This document shows, piece by piece, positions 43,633 to 55,630 of a DNA stretch of 64,000 bases. The notes beneath the pieces are model-generated. The model saw nothing but the letters and a program-made list of their open reading frames with translations, was not told the DNA's origin and did not search any database. The stretch spans positions 10,354,001 to 10,418,000 of the forward strand of contig NC_039515.1 in NCBI RefSeq assembly GCF_003672135.1. The letters run 5' to 3'. The stretch's first letter is position 1; every line of letters starts with the position of its first letter. Position numbers and translations under genes: made by a program. The DNA is from Ooceraea biroi (Eukaryota > Arthropoda > Insecta > Hymenoptera > Formicidae).

Positions 43633-46600
43633 ATGGCAGAGGAGTACTTGTACGGTAAATATAAACGGGCGCGATTCCGCGATCGCTATACACGCGTTAT
43701 TTAACGGCGCACACGGATACTTGCGTGTCGTCGGCCATTTAAGAGGAACAAGGGGTGCACTAGGGCCGAGACGCCGACTGAGCCTTCGGCCATTGCGACG
43801 ATCCTCATTGTCTCTCGAGCCGGCATGCACACGACGAATAATGTCGCGCCTCGCGATCGCACCGTTTTAGCCGTCGGCATCGGCGACACCCGTCATTACG
43901 TGAACCCGGTGATTTGTGTGTTTAGGAATTACCCTCGAGGGACCGAAAGCCAGCAAGGTATGGGACCCGGAGCACAAGAACGAGGATTCCGACAGCAACG
44001 CGGCACAGCATATTGGCGCTGATCAGAAACTCATCATAAAAATGGTAAGTACGCGATTGAAGCCGTCGTCGTCGGCCCTCCCCGCTCCGTCGATATTTTT
44101 TTTCTTTCTTTTCATTAGCGAGATCGAGGCATAATGAGCGTACGGCCTACTCGGCGCCGCTTCCTTCGCGCAGTTTCCTACTCCCGGCAACCGGCGGGCG
44201 GCGATGGCCCGGCTTTGCCATGGCGCGTTTTCATACTTGCACGCCCGTGCAAGTACCGCTCGACCAGTCGAAATTTCGTTCTCGAATACTCGGACTCCTT
44301 TTCGTCGTTCGCGCGCGAAACTTGGATTCGATGCGACAATCCTGCTGTGACATCCTGACGCTGAAGGATTATCTCGCGAAGTAAAAACCAGATGACGTCC
44401 CTCGTGACGTACCGGCACGTTACGTTTTTCAAATTCGTACGATCCAGCAATCGTGAGTCATTGAATGTTGCTTATTTTTAGCCGCGTTCTCCGTACCGAT
44501 CAAATTCGAGTATTTTTCTCCGCTGAAATTGACGTACTTTCCGTTCATAACGAGTACGAGTCGGATTGTCTTCCGTTTGTCATCGCGTGACACGAACGCG
44601 CTAATTTCGTAAGTCTCCGAGAGGCATCGCGAAGGTTTGATGCTTGGCGCCATTTTTCACAACGGCTTCGCCCTTCCCCCACTTTGCCTTAAATAGGGTT
44701 CTATTGTATCCGAGTAAAAAAATATCGTAACGGAAATTTCGCTAGACTGAGAGACGCAGGGAACTGTGATTCACGCGATGGATCGCGATGTATAGGTTAA
44801 TTGGAGATTGCATACCGGTCTCAAGTTATGATGCAATATCGTTGTACTGAAAGTTATAACTGAAATGTTTATCATTTTTTTCCAAGAGAATTGATGTACT
44901 TGTGTTACTTGATTTCAAGTTACATGTTGATACGTAGAAAAAGATGATATATGAATTTTATTAAATTTAATACTTTGTACAATAGTTTTCGTTGTGACGT
45001 TAATTCAGAGATCGTGAAAGCATTTTTCTATTTGTAGTCTTTCATTTCTATGGATAATTATTTACTTATCCGTACAATTTTTATTTTGTGAATCAGTTAT
45101 TTTTCTAACCTTAAAAAAGCATCTCAAATTAATTATCAGAGGAACTATCTGAACATACAAATAAGAGCATTAGAGAAAGAGAGAGAGAGAGAGAGAATGC
45201 ATTTTAATATAGAGTTATAAACAGTTATATAATTTCCTTGTCTTTTCCATTTGCATAAATAAATTAAATCAATGTTATGATGAATATTGATATCGCTGTA
45301 TCTAATTCCTCTATATCTAATTTCTGATTTTTAGTTATCATTAATTTTACAGGCTCTTCTGGGACCAGAAGCCAAACCTGGTGAGCTCAATGTATTGCAG
45401 GTTGAAGCAATGGGATTGAAGGGACCCATTAAAACCCCAATTGCTCTGTTGGAAATGGGGAAAACTGCACAGATCATTCTGGATCTCAGTTTCCCAGATC
45501 CTCCAGTTACGTTTACATTGGCCCAGGGTAGTGGGCCTGTTCACATAGTAGGACATAATCTCCTTGGTACGTATAATCGTTTCATAGATACATTCATACT
45601 TTAGAAATAATATGTCAAGTTTTATCAATAAACAGCAACAAATTTATTACAAGTGTTCTACCTTGCTTTATATGTTACTTGGATATAATTTATGTAAATA
45701 AATAATATACTTTAGATCAGCGTTAATTTTAAAGATATATATGCATTTTACATTTGCTAGGTTGGATAGACGAAATATTCTGACAAAAAATTAGTATTTT
45801 TAATTTAATAATATTTATATATTAATAATATGTTAAATATAAAGGCGAGATGAATGAAATTGGGACGCCTTGGACACACGTTTAAAAAGATATTTGTTTC
45901 AATGTGATGTACCGTTATCGGAAATTTGTTATTTATATAATTTATTTTTTATACATATATAGTGCATGTCATCTATCTTGTTATGTACACGAATATTGTT
46001 TTTTAATATTAAACCTGAAATAAATTTTATATATATATGTTTATATATTTTATAAATATATAAAAGATACTTTCAAATGTTAAAGGTGCTAATTAAATAA
46101 TTATATAATTAGACATTTGGATTAATTATCATTAATATAGCATTGTATCACTATGTGGCCATAGATTTTCTTCCAAATAATTATGTTTCTTACGTTTTCG
46201 TTTTCTGATTGCCATTACGTTATTATTCTAGGTGCGCACATTGAGGAATTTGATGATATAGTAGATGATGATATGGAAGAAGAAAACATTGATGAGGAGG
46301 ATGACGAAAAGGTATCTATTATTGTAAATTATGTATGTATCTTTATGCATTATTATTATTATATTATTTATGAAATTTCGGAAAGTATTTGTACTACGTA
46401 TTTGTGTATAATAACCTGAATGCAAAAGTGCATGTGCATGTAAATAATATTTGCAAAAGACTATGCGTTAGGATGTAGAAATTCTAATAAATTAGATACT
46501 AACGGAAGTTTGACAGAATATATCCGGAAAGCTAAAAATTCTTTAGTGCAAGATGTGTCTAAATATATAACGATATTCAATCATAATTTATTGTAGGGAA

Positions 46601-47602
46601 TTAATAATAGATCTTTAGCTTGTGTGTATTGCTAGAAATCAATGGCAATTTCAAATTATACATATTAAAAATATCAATTTCAGGCACCGCAAAAGAAGCG
46701 AAAGCCTTTAGCAGAGGATAAAAAAAACGGCATTAAACGGACGAAGATAGAGAAATAGAATGCTAAGATAAAAAAATATACACACTGTGTGATATTTAAT
46801 GTGTCCTTTAAAAAATATGACAATTTTGCACTAAGAACATTTTCAATTTTATTTGACACCTTATCTTATTTTTTAAGAACAATTACAATTTCAAGAAGAC
46901 AAAAAGTGCAAATGCTTTACGTAACCAAGAAATCGTAAATGTAATTTCAATACTTGTGTTTTCATTCCATGTTCGTTGTTTTATTTTTGTATAATAAATA
47001 TCCTATTTTGCAAAAGATTGCTTTGATTCCTTGCTAATGTGTCCTCTTTTTCCACATTTTTGCATTTTAATTGTAATTTCTACATAATCCCAAGAAATAA
47101 AAAGAGTTGTCAGATATTGATATTTTTATTAAATCGTACAAGCGAAGCGTGGTGTTGAAAGTTCAAAATTACTAATCACAAATTCTCAAATGTCAAATGA
47201 TTTTAACGATAATATATGAACTCTGAATTTCGATCTACAGTCGATTAACGGTTAATTTAATGAATATATATATATATATACACATATATTTCGCTCTTAT
47301 TTGTTGCAACGAGGTTGTAATGAGTAAATGCATGAATTATATCTAAAGGGCTTCCTCATACTTGTTTTAACGATTTAATCAATTGTTTCGTAATGTGCAT
47401 TCTTTGGGTGTTACTAAATACGAAATTTTATCGATATCTTTTTTTCGTATGCTGCTTACGTAGAAATTTACTGCATGATTGTATTCTGTATTTTTTGTAG
47501 GATTCGGAAGATGAAGACGACGAAGATGATGAACCTAAGAAGAAAAATGCCAAACTAACTGGGAAATACAAAAATCAGGCTAACAAGAACAAGAAAAAAT
47601 AA
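43633..47602 (+). CDS. Nlp: Nucleoplasmin-like histone chaperone
   Basis: Exons 43633-43654, 43926-44044, 45353-45566 and 46232-46311 encode residues 1-145. A last exon at 47501-47602 then gives 178 residues. The core starts MAEEYLYG, continues TLEGPKASKVWDPEH, DQKLIIKMALLGPEAKPGE and VHIVGHNLLG, and matches the eight-stranded nucleoplasmin fold that forms pentamers. Residues about 122-145 are a dense acidic tract (EEFDDIVDDDMEEENIDEED), the histone-binding part. The 47501 exon adds a second acidic stretch and a Lys-rich tail. An alternative last exon at 46684-46758 follows the same donor in phase (described separately). Role: histone storage and sperm chromatin decondensation, nuclear. AATAAA at 47625-47630. 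Confidence 0.92.
45176..45197. repeat. (GA)n microsatellite
   Basis: About nine GA units in intron 2 of the nucleoplasmin-like gene. Confidence 0.85.
46684..46758 (+). CDS. Nlp: Alternative last exon of the nucleoplasmin-like gene
   Basis: After a TTTCAG acceptor, 24 codons (APQKKRKPLAEDKK, then NGIKRTKIEK) end at TAG. The exon is phase 0, so it joins the exon ending at 46311. It contains KKRK and, 13 residues on, KRTK, a bipartite nuclear localisation pattern. It holds no GT donor before the stop, so it cannot splice onward to 47501. AATAAA at 46993-46998 could end this shorter (169-residue) form. Use of both ends is inference. Confidence 0.6.
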   Translation, partial: APQKKRKPLAEDKKNGIKRTKIEK

Positions 47603-49161
47603 ACATGAGCCTTAACGTTATGGAAATAAAATAAACTTTTAAGTTAGGCTAATAATAAGTCCACCATTATCATCCGCGTTTCTTCCGCGAATTTAGTATC
47701 ATTTCATTAGACTATCACACGCGATAAAAAAGCTGCCTTCCACCTTTCTCAAACACAACTGGACCAACGAAATGTCGATAAGATATTATATTGACTCTGA
47801 CATGATTGAGTCACATTTTATTAGATTGCTTGCGAAAAAAGTATTATTCGTTTCATCTTGAGATATAACTGAAACATATCCTTTGTTGAATAATTGAACA
47901 ATTTTTGATGAAATTTTATACAGATGTAACAATATATGCAGAGAACAAAGTTCTTAAGACTAAATCTTGCTATGATTGATTATTGAAAATGGTATTTATT
48001 ATTATATCGCACTTAATACAAAAGTGTACTACTTTAATACGGCAAAACGATGTTTCATTTTTGGCCCAGTTACTGTAAAATTTGTGGAAAGCATGAACGG
48101 ATCTACTGCGAAATGTTTTGTATCTTCATTTTACCTTCTCGAAGATCGTGTTCATACCGATGCACTTCCAGAAATGCAAAAATATATTATTCTAAAAAGT
48201 AGTGGTTCTTAAAGATAATTTTTTAAAAATTGCGTCCTTGTGAGAAATTGTGAAAATAAGGTTTCAGTGTAATTTATTATTTTCGTGTGTACAAGATGGG
48301 GAAACGATTATACAGCGTCATACAGAGATCCTAATTCCAAAACTTTATTTATATCAGTAAACAATATCAGCATTAATGGAAATATTAAGGAGAACGTAAA
48401 CATATGTCATCTCTCAACATTCATTCCATTTGATGAAACGTAATAGAAATGGGAATCGCAGGTGTACCGGGTAAAGGGATGCTTTTACATCAGTATCATG
48501 TACGATCTTGGCATATACGGTGCGTGTATAAAAAAAACACGTATGTGCGGTTGATAAGTAGTCTGTACACCTATTTTGTACATATACGATACAATAAAAA
48601 ATTTCACAACTTTTAAAGTCCGGATTGCTTGGGTAAATGTTTATTCGCGAGCTCACCTGTCATTCCGTGATCGGCAGTACTTTCAACGTCATTTGTAATG
48701 CATATCTGCATACAGCGTTGCTCAGTTTATTGTAAAATTGTTGCGTCGAGATCAGTTTCTTATATCTGTAAATTTATTATTACGAAGCGATATTTGGAAA
48801 ATTTTCACGAAAAGTGACATTTTAATGTTTCTCATTTGCCTCTAATTTCATGTACTATTTCATCTTGTCGACTATGTATTTGACAAATAACTTTTGTAAA
48901 GAATTAGCTTGCAATCTGTCAAATTGCTATACTTTGCTTTACCGGAGGAACATCGTAAATCTTTTGGCATTTATCATTATCTGACGCTACAAGAATTTTA
49001 AGCGGGTTTACTTACGAGGCAACAACAAAAAATTTAGGAATTATAATTTTTAGATTTGAAGCATAAAGATTAGACACACGCGTATAATAAAATATAACCA
49101 ATAACACAACACAAATAGAAAATTAGGTAATTTAGAAAGAAATATTGCAGATTGGTACGTA
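47603..49161. other. Intergenic
   Basis: AT-rich spacer with the nucleoplasmin-like 3' end and the upstream region of the coiled-coil gene. ORFs such as 47976-48212 (+) lack any family or splice context. Confidence 0.5.
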
Positions 49162-50813
49162 ATGGAGAGTATTAATCCAAGTAAATGTTCTGCTAATGTT
49201 GTAGAGAGCAAAGTCTCTCAAGATGCAGAATGTGGCACAGTTGATCACGAAGTAATAACTTTACAACAAGTTGTTACTGTTAGTATTTTACTTGGCTGTC
49301 AGTAATTGATGATTTGCAAATTATGATAATATCCAGAATCTAAATTACTTTTTATGTTATAGCTTGGCAACAATAATTGTTATCAACAATTGTAATTTTT
49401 AATTTTACGTATCAAGGTTGCAAGATTGAATGAAATTATTGTAAATCTAGAAGATACCGTACGAATAAAAAATGCGCAATTAGAAAACACGCATCGGGAA
49501 AAGAGTAGATTGCTGGCAGATTTAAAGAAGCAACGAAGATGCAACGGAAATCTTAAACGTAAGATTCGGTCATTTTGAATTAATACATAAAATATACGTA
49601 CATTAATTTAAGGCATCATTATTGCCGGTTTAAATTTATTCATAAGCATAATATAAATAAAATAATCACACATGTCCAATGAAATATGTAAAAGAGAATT
49701 TACACTACTGACCCTGTTGATGCTGCTATTGATGATGACAGTAGGTATGTATCTTTATTGTATACCTTTATTGTAGAACAGTTAGATGATGACAGATCTT
49801 TCCATCAGCGCGAGAAAGATTATTACATCAAAGAAATGCAACGATACCAGGGTAGGTACGTCGGTAATAATACATCAAAGTTTCACCAACAACGACTTAA
49901 GGAACTGGAACAAGTGCAAGATACTCTGGAAACAGAGAATGAGCAACTTAAGAAGGAATTGATGGATAAAAATGAAATTACGTACAACTTGTGTATAAAG
50001 TTTCTTCGTATGAAACATGCCAAAGACACATTGAGATACAAATTGGACCAATTGCTGCACGAGCATTTGCTAGTAATGGCAGAAATGATGGAGAAGTTAG
50101 ACGAGGCGAGAAAGGAGCTTAACTTGATCGTGTCGGAAAAATTTCAAGAACCGTTGCCCCTTAATAAAGCCAAATTTTTACAAGTAAGCGATCTTTCATC
50201 ATTTGAAAATTTACGCTCGCGATGCAGACGTTCTGCTCGGTTTGATAGCTTTTCTCTTTTTAAAACGTGGTATGGATCGCTACAGGTTGTACAGAGAAAT
50301 AATAGACTGATGTATGAAAACGCGACGTTAAAGGTACAGGTTCATCAACTTGCACAAAACGTAGAAAAATTGAAAAGTCACGTACAAAGACCGAAAAAGA
50401 TCAATGTAGACGCCAAGATCATTGAGAAATTATCAGCGCAAAGCAGTACGAGGTATATTAAGAGATGCATAAAAATCATGTCAAAATATTTTTATTATTA
50501 TACAACTTGAATATTAAGTCAAACATTTATTGGATATTTCCGTTTGTTATTGATATAGACATACAATAATGATGCTCCTTTTAGATCAACTATGAATAGA
50601 ATCGAAAAAATCTCTTTGCTCTCGAAATTATCCTCATCTATCAACTATTCCGGAGGAGAAACGATCTCGGAAGTGGGTTCGAGAAATATAAATAATTACA
50701 CGCTTAATGATGCGAGAGACATTAAAAATGACTCTAAAGACTCTTACACCGAGCGTGCTCAAAGTGCACCAGGAATTGTAGAATCAACAATTTCTCGGCA
50801 GCTAGAAGAGTAG
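49162..50813 (+). CDS. Coiled-coil protein of unknown function
   Basis: Five exons: 49162-49269, 49417-49558, 49777-50183, 50286-50452 and 50585-50813; 350 residues, all phases consistent. Residues about 36-300 are mostly charged heptad repeats typical of coiled coils (VARLNEIIVNLEDTVRIKNA, RLKELEQVQDTLETENEQLK, HEHLLVMAEMMEKLDEARKE). The central block ending EKFQEPLPLNKAKFLQ, then VVQRNNRLMYENATLKVQVH, looks the most conserved. The C-terminal 75 residues are Ser/Asn-rich and disordered. There is no signal peptide or membrane segment. The first donor (CAA|GTTGTT) is weak, so the join after residue 36 is the least certain. Centrosomal or cytoskeletal scaffolds often look like this, but I cannot assign a family. 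Confidence 0.75.
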
Positions 50814-53800
50814 TTTCCTAAAGTGCAGTACGTGTATGTGAGACCGATCATTAATTCGTATGTTTTCATTGATCCGTCGAAATCAACACGAGATAAAATA
50901 TAGATTGACAATGAGACGTCTCTGCTTATCATCGGTATTGCCGATTGCTGATATCAAAAGCTTTTCCCTATCTTCGATTGATATTCGACGCAATAATTAT
51001 ACGTCAAACGAAACTACAGTTGGATGAAACAGAATCCTTTTCTTGTTAGATGATATCGTTTATTAAGAAATTGATTACAGCTATCATTTACCATCTACTA
51101 TAATACATATATATATATATATTTCAAGCAAGCACGAATCTTAACATATATGTTGAAAAATGTTTTATCGCTAAAAACTTGCTCATTTAATCTTTTAGAA
51201 ACTGATGGCAATAAAAGTAAATAGCATTCGAGTCATACATCTGAATCGCATCGCATCGATGAACTACTTTTCGCATTCACGCGAGGCGCACAATGTTATT
51301 AGCGGTTCTGCCTCATAATCATCTCATAATTATGAAAGCGATTATACGTATGGAGAAGGTAGAAAAGCGAGTGATGGCCGATACTATTTCATAAGCCGAT
51401 CTGTGTGCCCCTTTTCCTTCTGCTCCAATAAAAGGTATCGACAAAATGAAATGAATGAATCGAAAGAATGATGAGTTCATGGGCGTTGAACTATCCTATA
51501 TTGGACCGCGACGGCGATTAATGCGATTAAAACGAGGGATAAAAAAAAGGCACCGCTGCATCACTGAAGCATATATGTTTCTGTCGATCCTGGAATACTT
51601 TATGAGCGTTCTGAGCGCGGCTGTACTTGCCGTACGTACAATCTCGACCTTTTATTCTTAGAAATTCTAACGTGTCTACCAACGCGACGATTGAAGAATA
51701 AAAATCAAATACTTGTCACGCATTTTCCAGTACTTGTTTGCCTTAACTATTTGCTTTGCTTTTAGCACTTAATATTTAGCACTGTGGCTCAGATCGGCCG
51801 TTAATCGGCATCGAGAAATTATACAAAACCGAAAAATGTACCTGAGACGGATTTGATAATTCCGTCGGAAATCGAGCGAAGTGAGAACGAGTGCTCAGCG
51901 CCTACGCTGCTGTGGTTGTCGGGAAACGCCGCTTACCCGCCGCTATGACAGGAAGGGAAAAGAAATGCGGGTCAGCAGGTGGTTAAGTGCTACCAGGGAA
52001 ACCTTTAGGACGGTTTATCGCTTAAGCCCACGAGCCCTGGTCGTTTCCAAGTCTCCATTAAGTACGACGTTGCGAGTCGAACACCCATCGACTCCCGGCG
52101 ATGTCCCGACGTCACAGAGTATTTCCACGGTTGCTGGAACGCAACTGTATGGTTTGCGTTCCTCTTCTAGAAGCGAGGAACGTGTATGTTGAAATGAAAA
52201 TACGTCGATCCACCTCGCGTCCAGCCAAATTGCTAAGTTCCGCCGATATTCTCGTCACATATGTAGCGTTAAATATGCGGCGATGCCATCCAATATCGAG
52301 TTTTATTTGTCGCATGTCGACGTCGCGTTCATTCACGATGCTAAATATGCACCGTGGAGAATAACGATCTCTCTAGCTTCCACCTTTCCTACGCTATGTG
52401 TGCTATGCACGGAAATGTATGTACAATTAACAGAGACAATTCCATCATAATGCTGCCGCGAATAACGCTTCAGCCAAAATTTTATAAACACGTCTTGATG
52501 TAAAAATTCTTTTAAATTTAGATGCACTTATTCGATCATCCAATTTAGGCAAATCACTTTTCGCGAGATAACTATACGTATACCATTCAGCGACGTGATA
52601 TAGCAGATGTTTTAATTTGTTAATTGCTCGTGAAATATCACATAATCGCGAATCTGAGCGAAGCGCCGGAATATTTTATAAAAATATAATTCTATCGATA
52701 CAAAATACTGTATTGCCTCAAGATTTGTACGATTGATATCTCTTTACTACAAGCATATCTTTGTACTATATATTTTTGCGTAACATGATTATAGGTATTA
52801 TATTAATCTTACGAATTATGATTAATTTGCAGTTTATTTCATCATAATGATTCGTCACACGCGAAATGAGCAACGGTCTCAAAGCGTAAATCGCCTACAC
52901 GTAGGTGAACTAAATTGAGATTTCGCGCCGGCATAATTAGCTAATTAAACGTGCATCCGCTAATCACGTAATGAATCGTTTATGTTCGTAGTTGGATAGT
53001 GTCGTTTTCCTCTAACGGAATATCTCGAAAGAGATGCTTTTGACATTTCGTGAGAATCGATGTAAGGCAGAAAGCGTCCTGAATACAGTGCTCTTACGCG
53101 TTTTAACGTGTAACTTGAACAGAATAATGTTTCTAAGAATGTTTGAACGAGCGACCGTTCATCACGTGGGAGGCAGCCAGCCGAAAGTTATTAGTCGTTA
53201 ATTATCGGCTGTACGTGACACTGGCAGTCCTTTAATTAAATCGATTTTTTTTCGTCGAAACACCTGTCGCATCCGCGATTTTTCAATGCTGGTAACTTCC
53301 GTAAATGGTAAACGTCGTTGCTCCTTGAAGAAGATTTCGCTTCGACAGATGTAGATCTTGAATTTCGAAAGCACCATTTAACATATGTAGCATTAAAATA
53401 ATTACACGTAAATTCTAACACTATTATTGTAATGATAATACTATTTGAGAATTTTATTTAGGTGTAAATGCGAGCACAAACGCGCATATGGGATTTAAAT
53501 AATATAAAATCTCCACGTTTACGAACATTGTATTTTTGCAGGAAAATAATGACTTTGACTTTTCTCTTGTGGAGGGATGTGCGTACATCCGCTAACTAAC
53601 AGATCCGGCGAAAATCGCCGATTCGGACAATTTCGGTGAGGAGCGAGAGCAGCGGAATGTCTGCGAGGGCGGAAAAGCGACAGGAGGACGTAGCCGCGCG
53701 CGGTACGGTCTGAAAAATGATTAGGCTTTAACCCCTTTAAGGGGTTCCACTCTCACGCTTTCGAATTCTCACTCACGTCTACAGGCAATAACTCCCACTC

Positions 53801-55492
53801 GCAGTTATAACTCGGCTGAAAGACGAACAGCGCTCGATAAAACTCGGGCATTTTGCGGATAATTGCGAACTACGCGTCGCGTCGCGTCGCCACGTCCGTC
53901 TCGTTAACGAGAGACGGTTACGCACCGGGAAGCTTGCCACGACGGCAGCGAACCTTCGTCACCTCCTACGGGAAATCGCATTCACTGATTTCGCGATGCA
54001 TATGAGATATCGCTCTTTATAACTGGAATAGTTTCAACAGCAGACCTGCGATTGATTGAAAACTTCATCACTTCATTTTGGTCATTCAATTAATTGAATA
54101 TTATCTGTTAAAATACCTTTTACAAGTTAATTAAACGCAGCTAATCGAACCTGTGGGTGTTCTGTTCTTTATCTTTTAAATTCCGATGTGACAACTGACA
54201 GTTACACTTCATCAATTACAAGCAGCGATCGATAGTTGTGCGAAAAATGAAGAGTTGTAACGTTACAGATAGAAATGAACTTTTATCTCTCACTCTGGAG
54301 TTATCCGTCTCGCTCGATCATCGACTTTGTCGCCGCTATTCCCAACTGAACTTGTTAAACCGTCAGGAATCCGTACGTACATGTTGAAACCGTAAATTAC
54401 AGCGAATCGCGCGAAGCGTCAACCCGGACGCGGTAACGGAAAACGAAAGTGATAGGTAGCCTTCTCGATTAATTTCTTTCGTCCAAATAATTAAAACATT
54501 CATCTAACAAAAGAATTATGTTTTAGCGAGGATATTTATTTAAAAGTATGAAACACGAGAAAAGAAAGATTTTATTTGCGCCATGAAATTTCCCATTCTC
54601 TCCAAAGCACTAAGGTTTTACTCCGGAGACGGTGTACAACTTGTTTATCTTTCTGCAATGAAGGTAATCAAATAACTCGCTGCTTGACTCTTTTCCCGAG
54701 CAGTTCCAACTGCGCACTTAATTTTGCATGCATTGTTCTTAAGACAAGAACTTTCATCATCTTTTGTCAAATTAATTAAATTATGAAAAAGTAATTTCCA
54801 CTAGTCAATTTGCTCCCCTGGTTTCATCAGGTCTCTCCTCTATGTTTCATCTAGCGCCACTGATTTCTCAACACTTGGAACGACCGAAGGTCACGGGATC
54901 CTGAGCGAGGGGCTTCGCGCTCTTAAGAGATCTGCATCCTTTATTAAAGGAGGTGAGCAGGTAACTAATCGGTCAATCTGCCGTCTTATCTAACTTCGCG
55001 TACTCGCGCTTATTCGGCTGAAGAGCGCAATAGGACGCGCTTCGCAGCTGCCAGCGGGTACGCGGACAGCACCTTTTCCTCGCGCGCGTCAAGTTCCGGC
55101 GCCTGCGTAATGTCGACCACGCGTGCAGGCCAAAGTATATAGGAGCGTGGTCGCTCACCGCGAACCTCACATTGCCCAAGTTCTGAGACTTCAGTGGCGG
55201 TCGGTGCTCCCAGTTTCAAGCCGAAGAATCGGCGCTTCCCCGAAGACGCCACGTCGCGCCTGATCGAGGATCAATCGGGATCGAGCACTCCCCGTCGGCG
55301 GTCCTCGCATCCCCGTCGCCTGACTTTCCTCGTCTACGGACGACGCTGGCGGACATCGTCGCATAAGAACAACCGAGCAACGATTTTCCTCTCGGAAACG
55401 CATTCCCGCATGTCATAAGTCACCGAGGCTTGTAGTCGGTGTAGTAGAACGTACATCCGGCCATAGGAATTCGGATTACGCGCGCGATTAAT
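50814..55492. other. Gene-poor region
   Basis: No convincing coding exon. GC-richer islands at about 51880-52200, 53620-53960 and 54880-55490 may be regulatory or promoter DNA. The ORFs in them overlap in several frames. A short palindrome AACCCCTTTAAGGGGTT is near 53730-53747. Confidence 0.45.
55136..55143 (+). promoter_or_regulatory. Possible TATA box (tentative)
   Basis: TATATAGG lies about 350 bp upstream of the signal-peptide exon, followed after about 33 bp by TCACATT, a loose initiator. It fits a promoter for the secreted product at 55493 but is weak. Confidence 0.25.
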
Positions 55493-55630
55493 ATGGGTAT
55501 CAGCATTATCCCGTTGATCGTGGTGGCGATGGTACCGATAATCGTTGGCGATTTCGGGCAGCGTGTCATCGGTCAGAGAAGCGACTATCCCTTCGATGAT
55601 TGTCTCGATTACTGCGCCGACGAGCATCCG
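55493..55630 (+). CDS. First exon of a secreted protein (incomplete)
   Basis: 46 codons from ATG to a consensus donor CCG|GTAAGT in phase 0. Residues 1 to about 19 (MGISIIPLIVVAMVPIIVG) are a signal peptide. The mature start is polar with two cysteines and many acids (FDDCLDYCADEHP). The upstream DNA is CpG-rich. No continuation could be found in the remaining 8 kb, so the next exon is either hidden by short length or outside the window after a long intron. Small secreted peptides or extracellular proteins are candidates. I do not recognise the family. Confidence 0.5.

Noticed and set aside
51881..52364. Overlapping ORFs of 103 and 87 codons in a GC-rich island
   Set aside because: Open in several frames on both strands at once, Arg/Ser-rich, no splice partners; more likely regulatory DNA.
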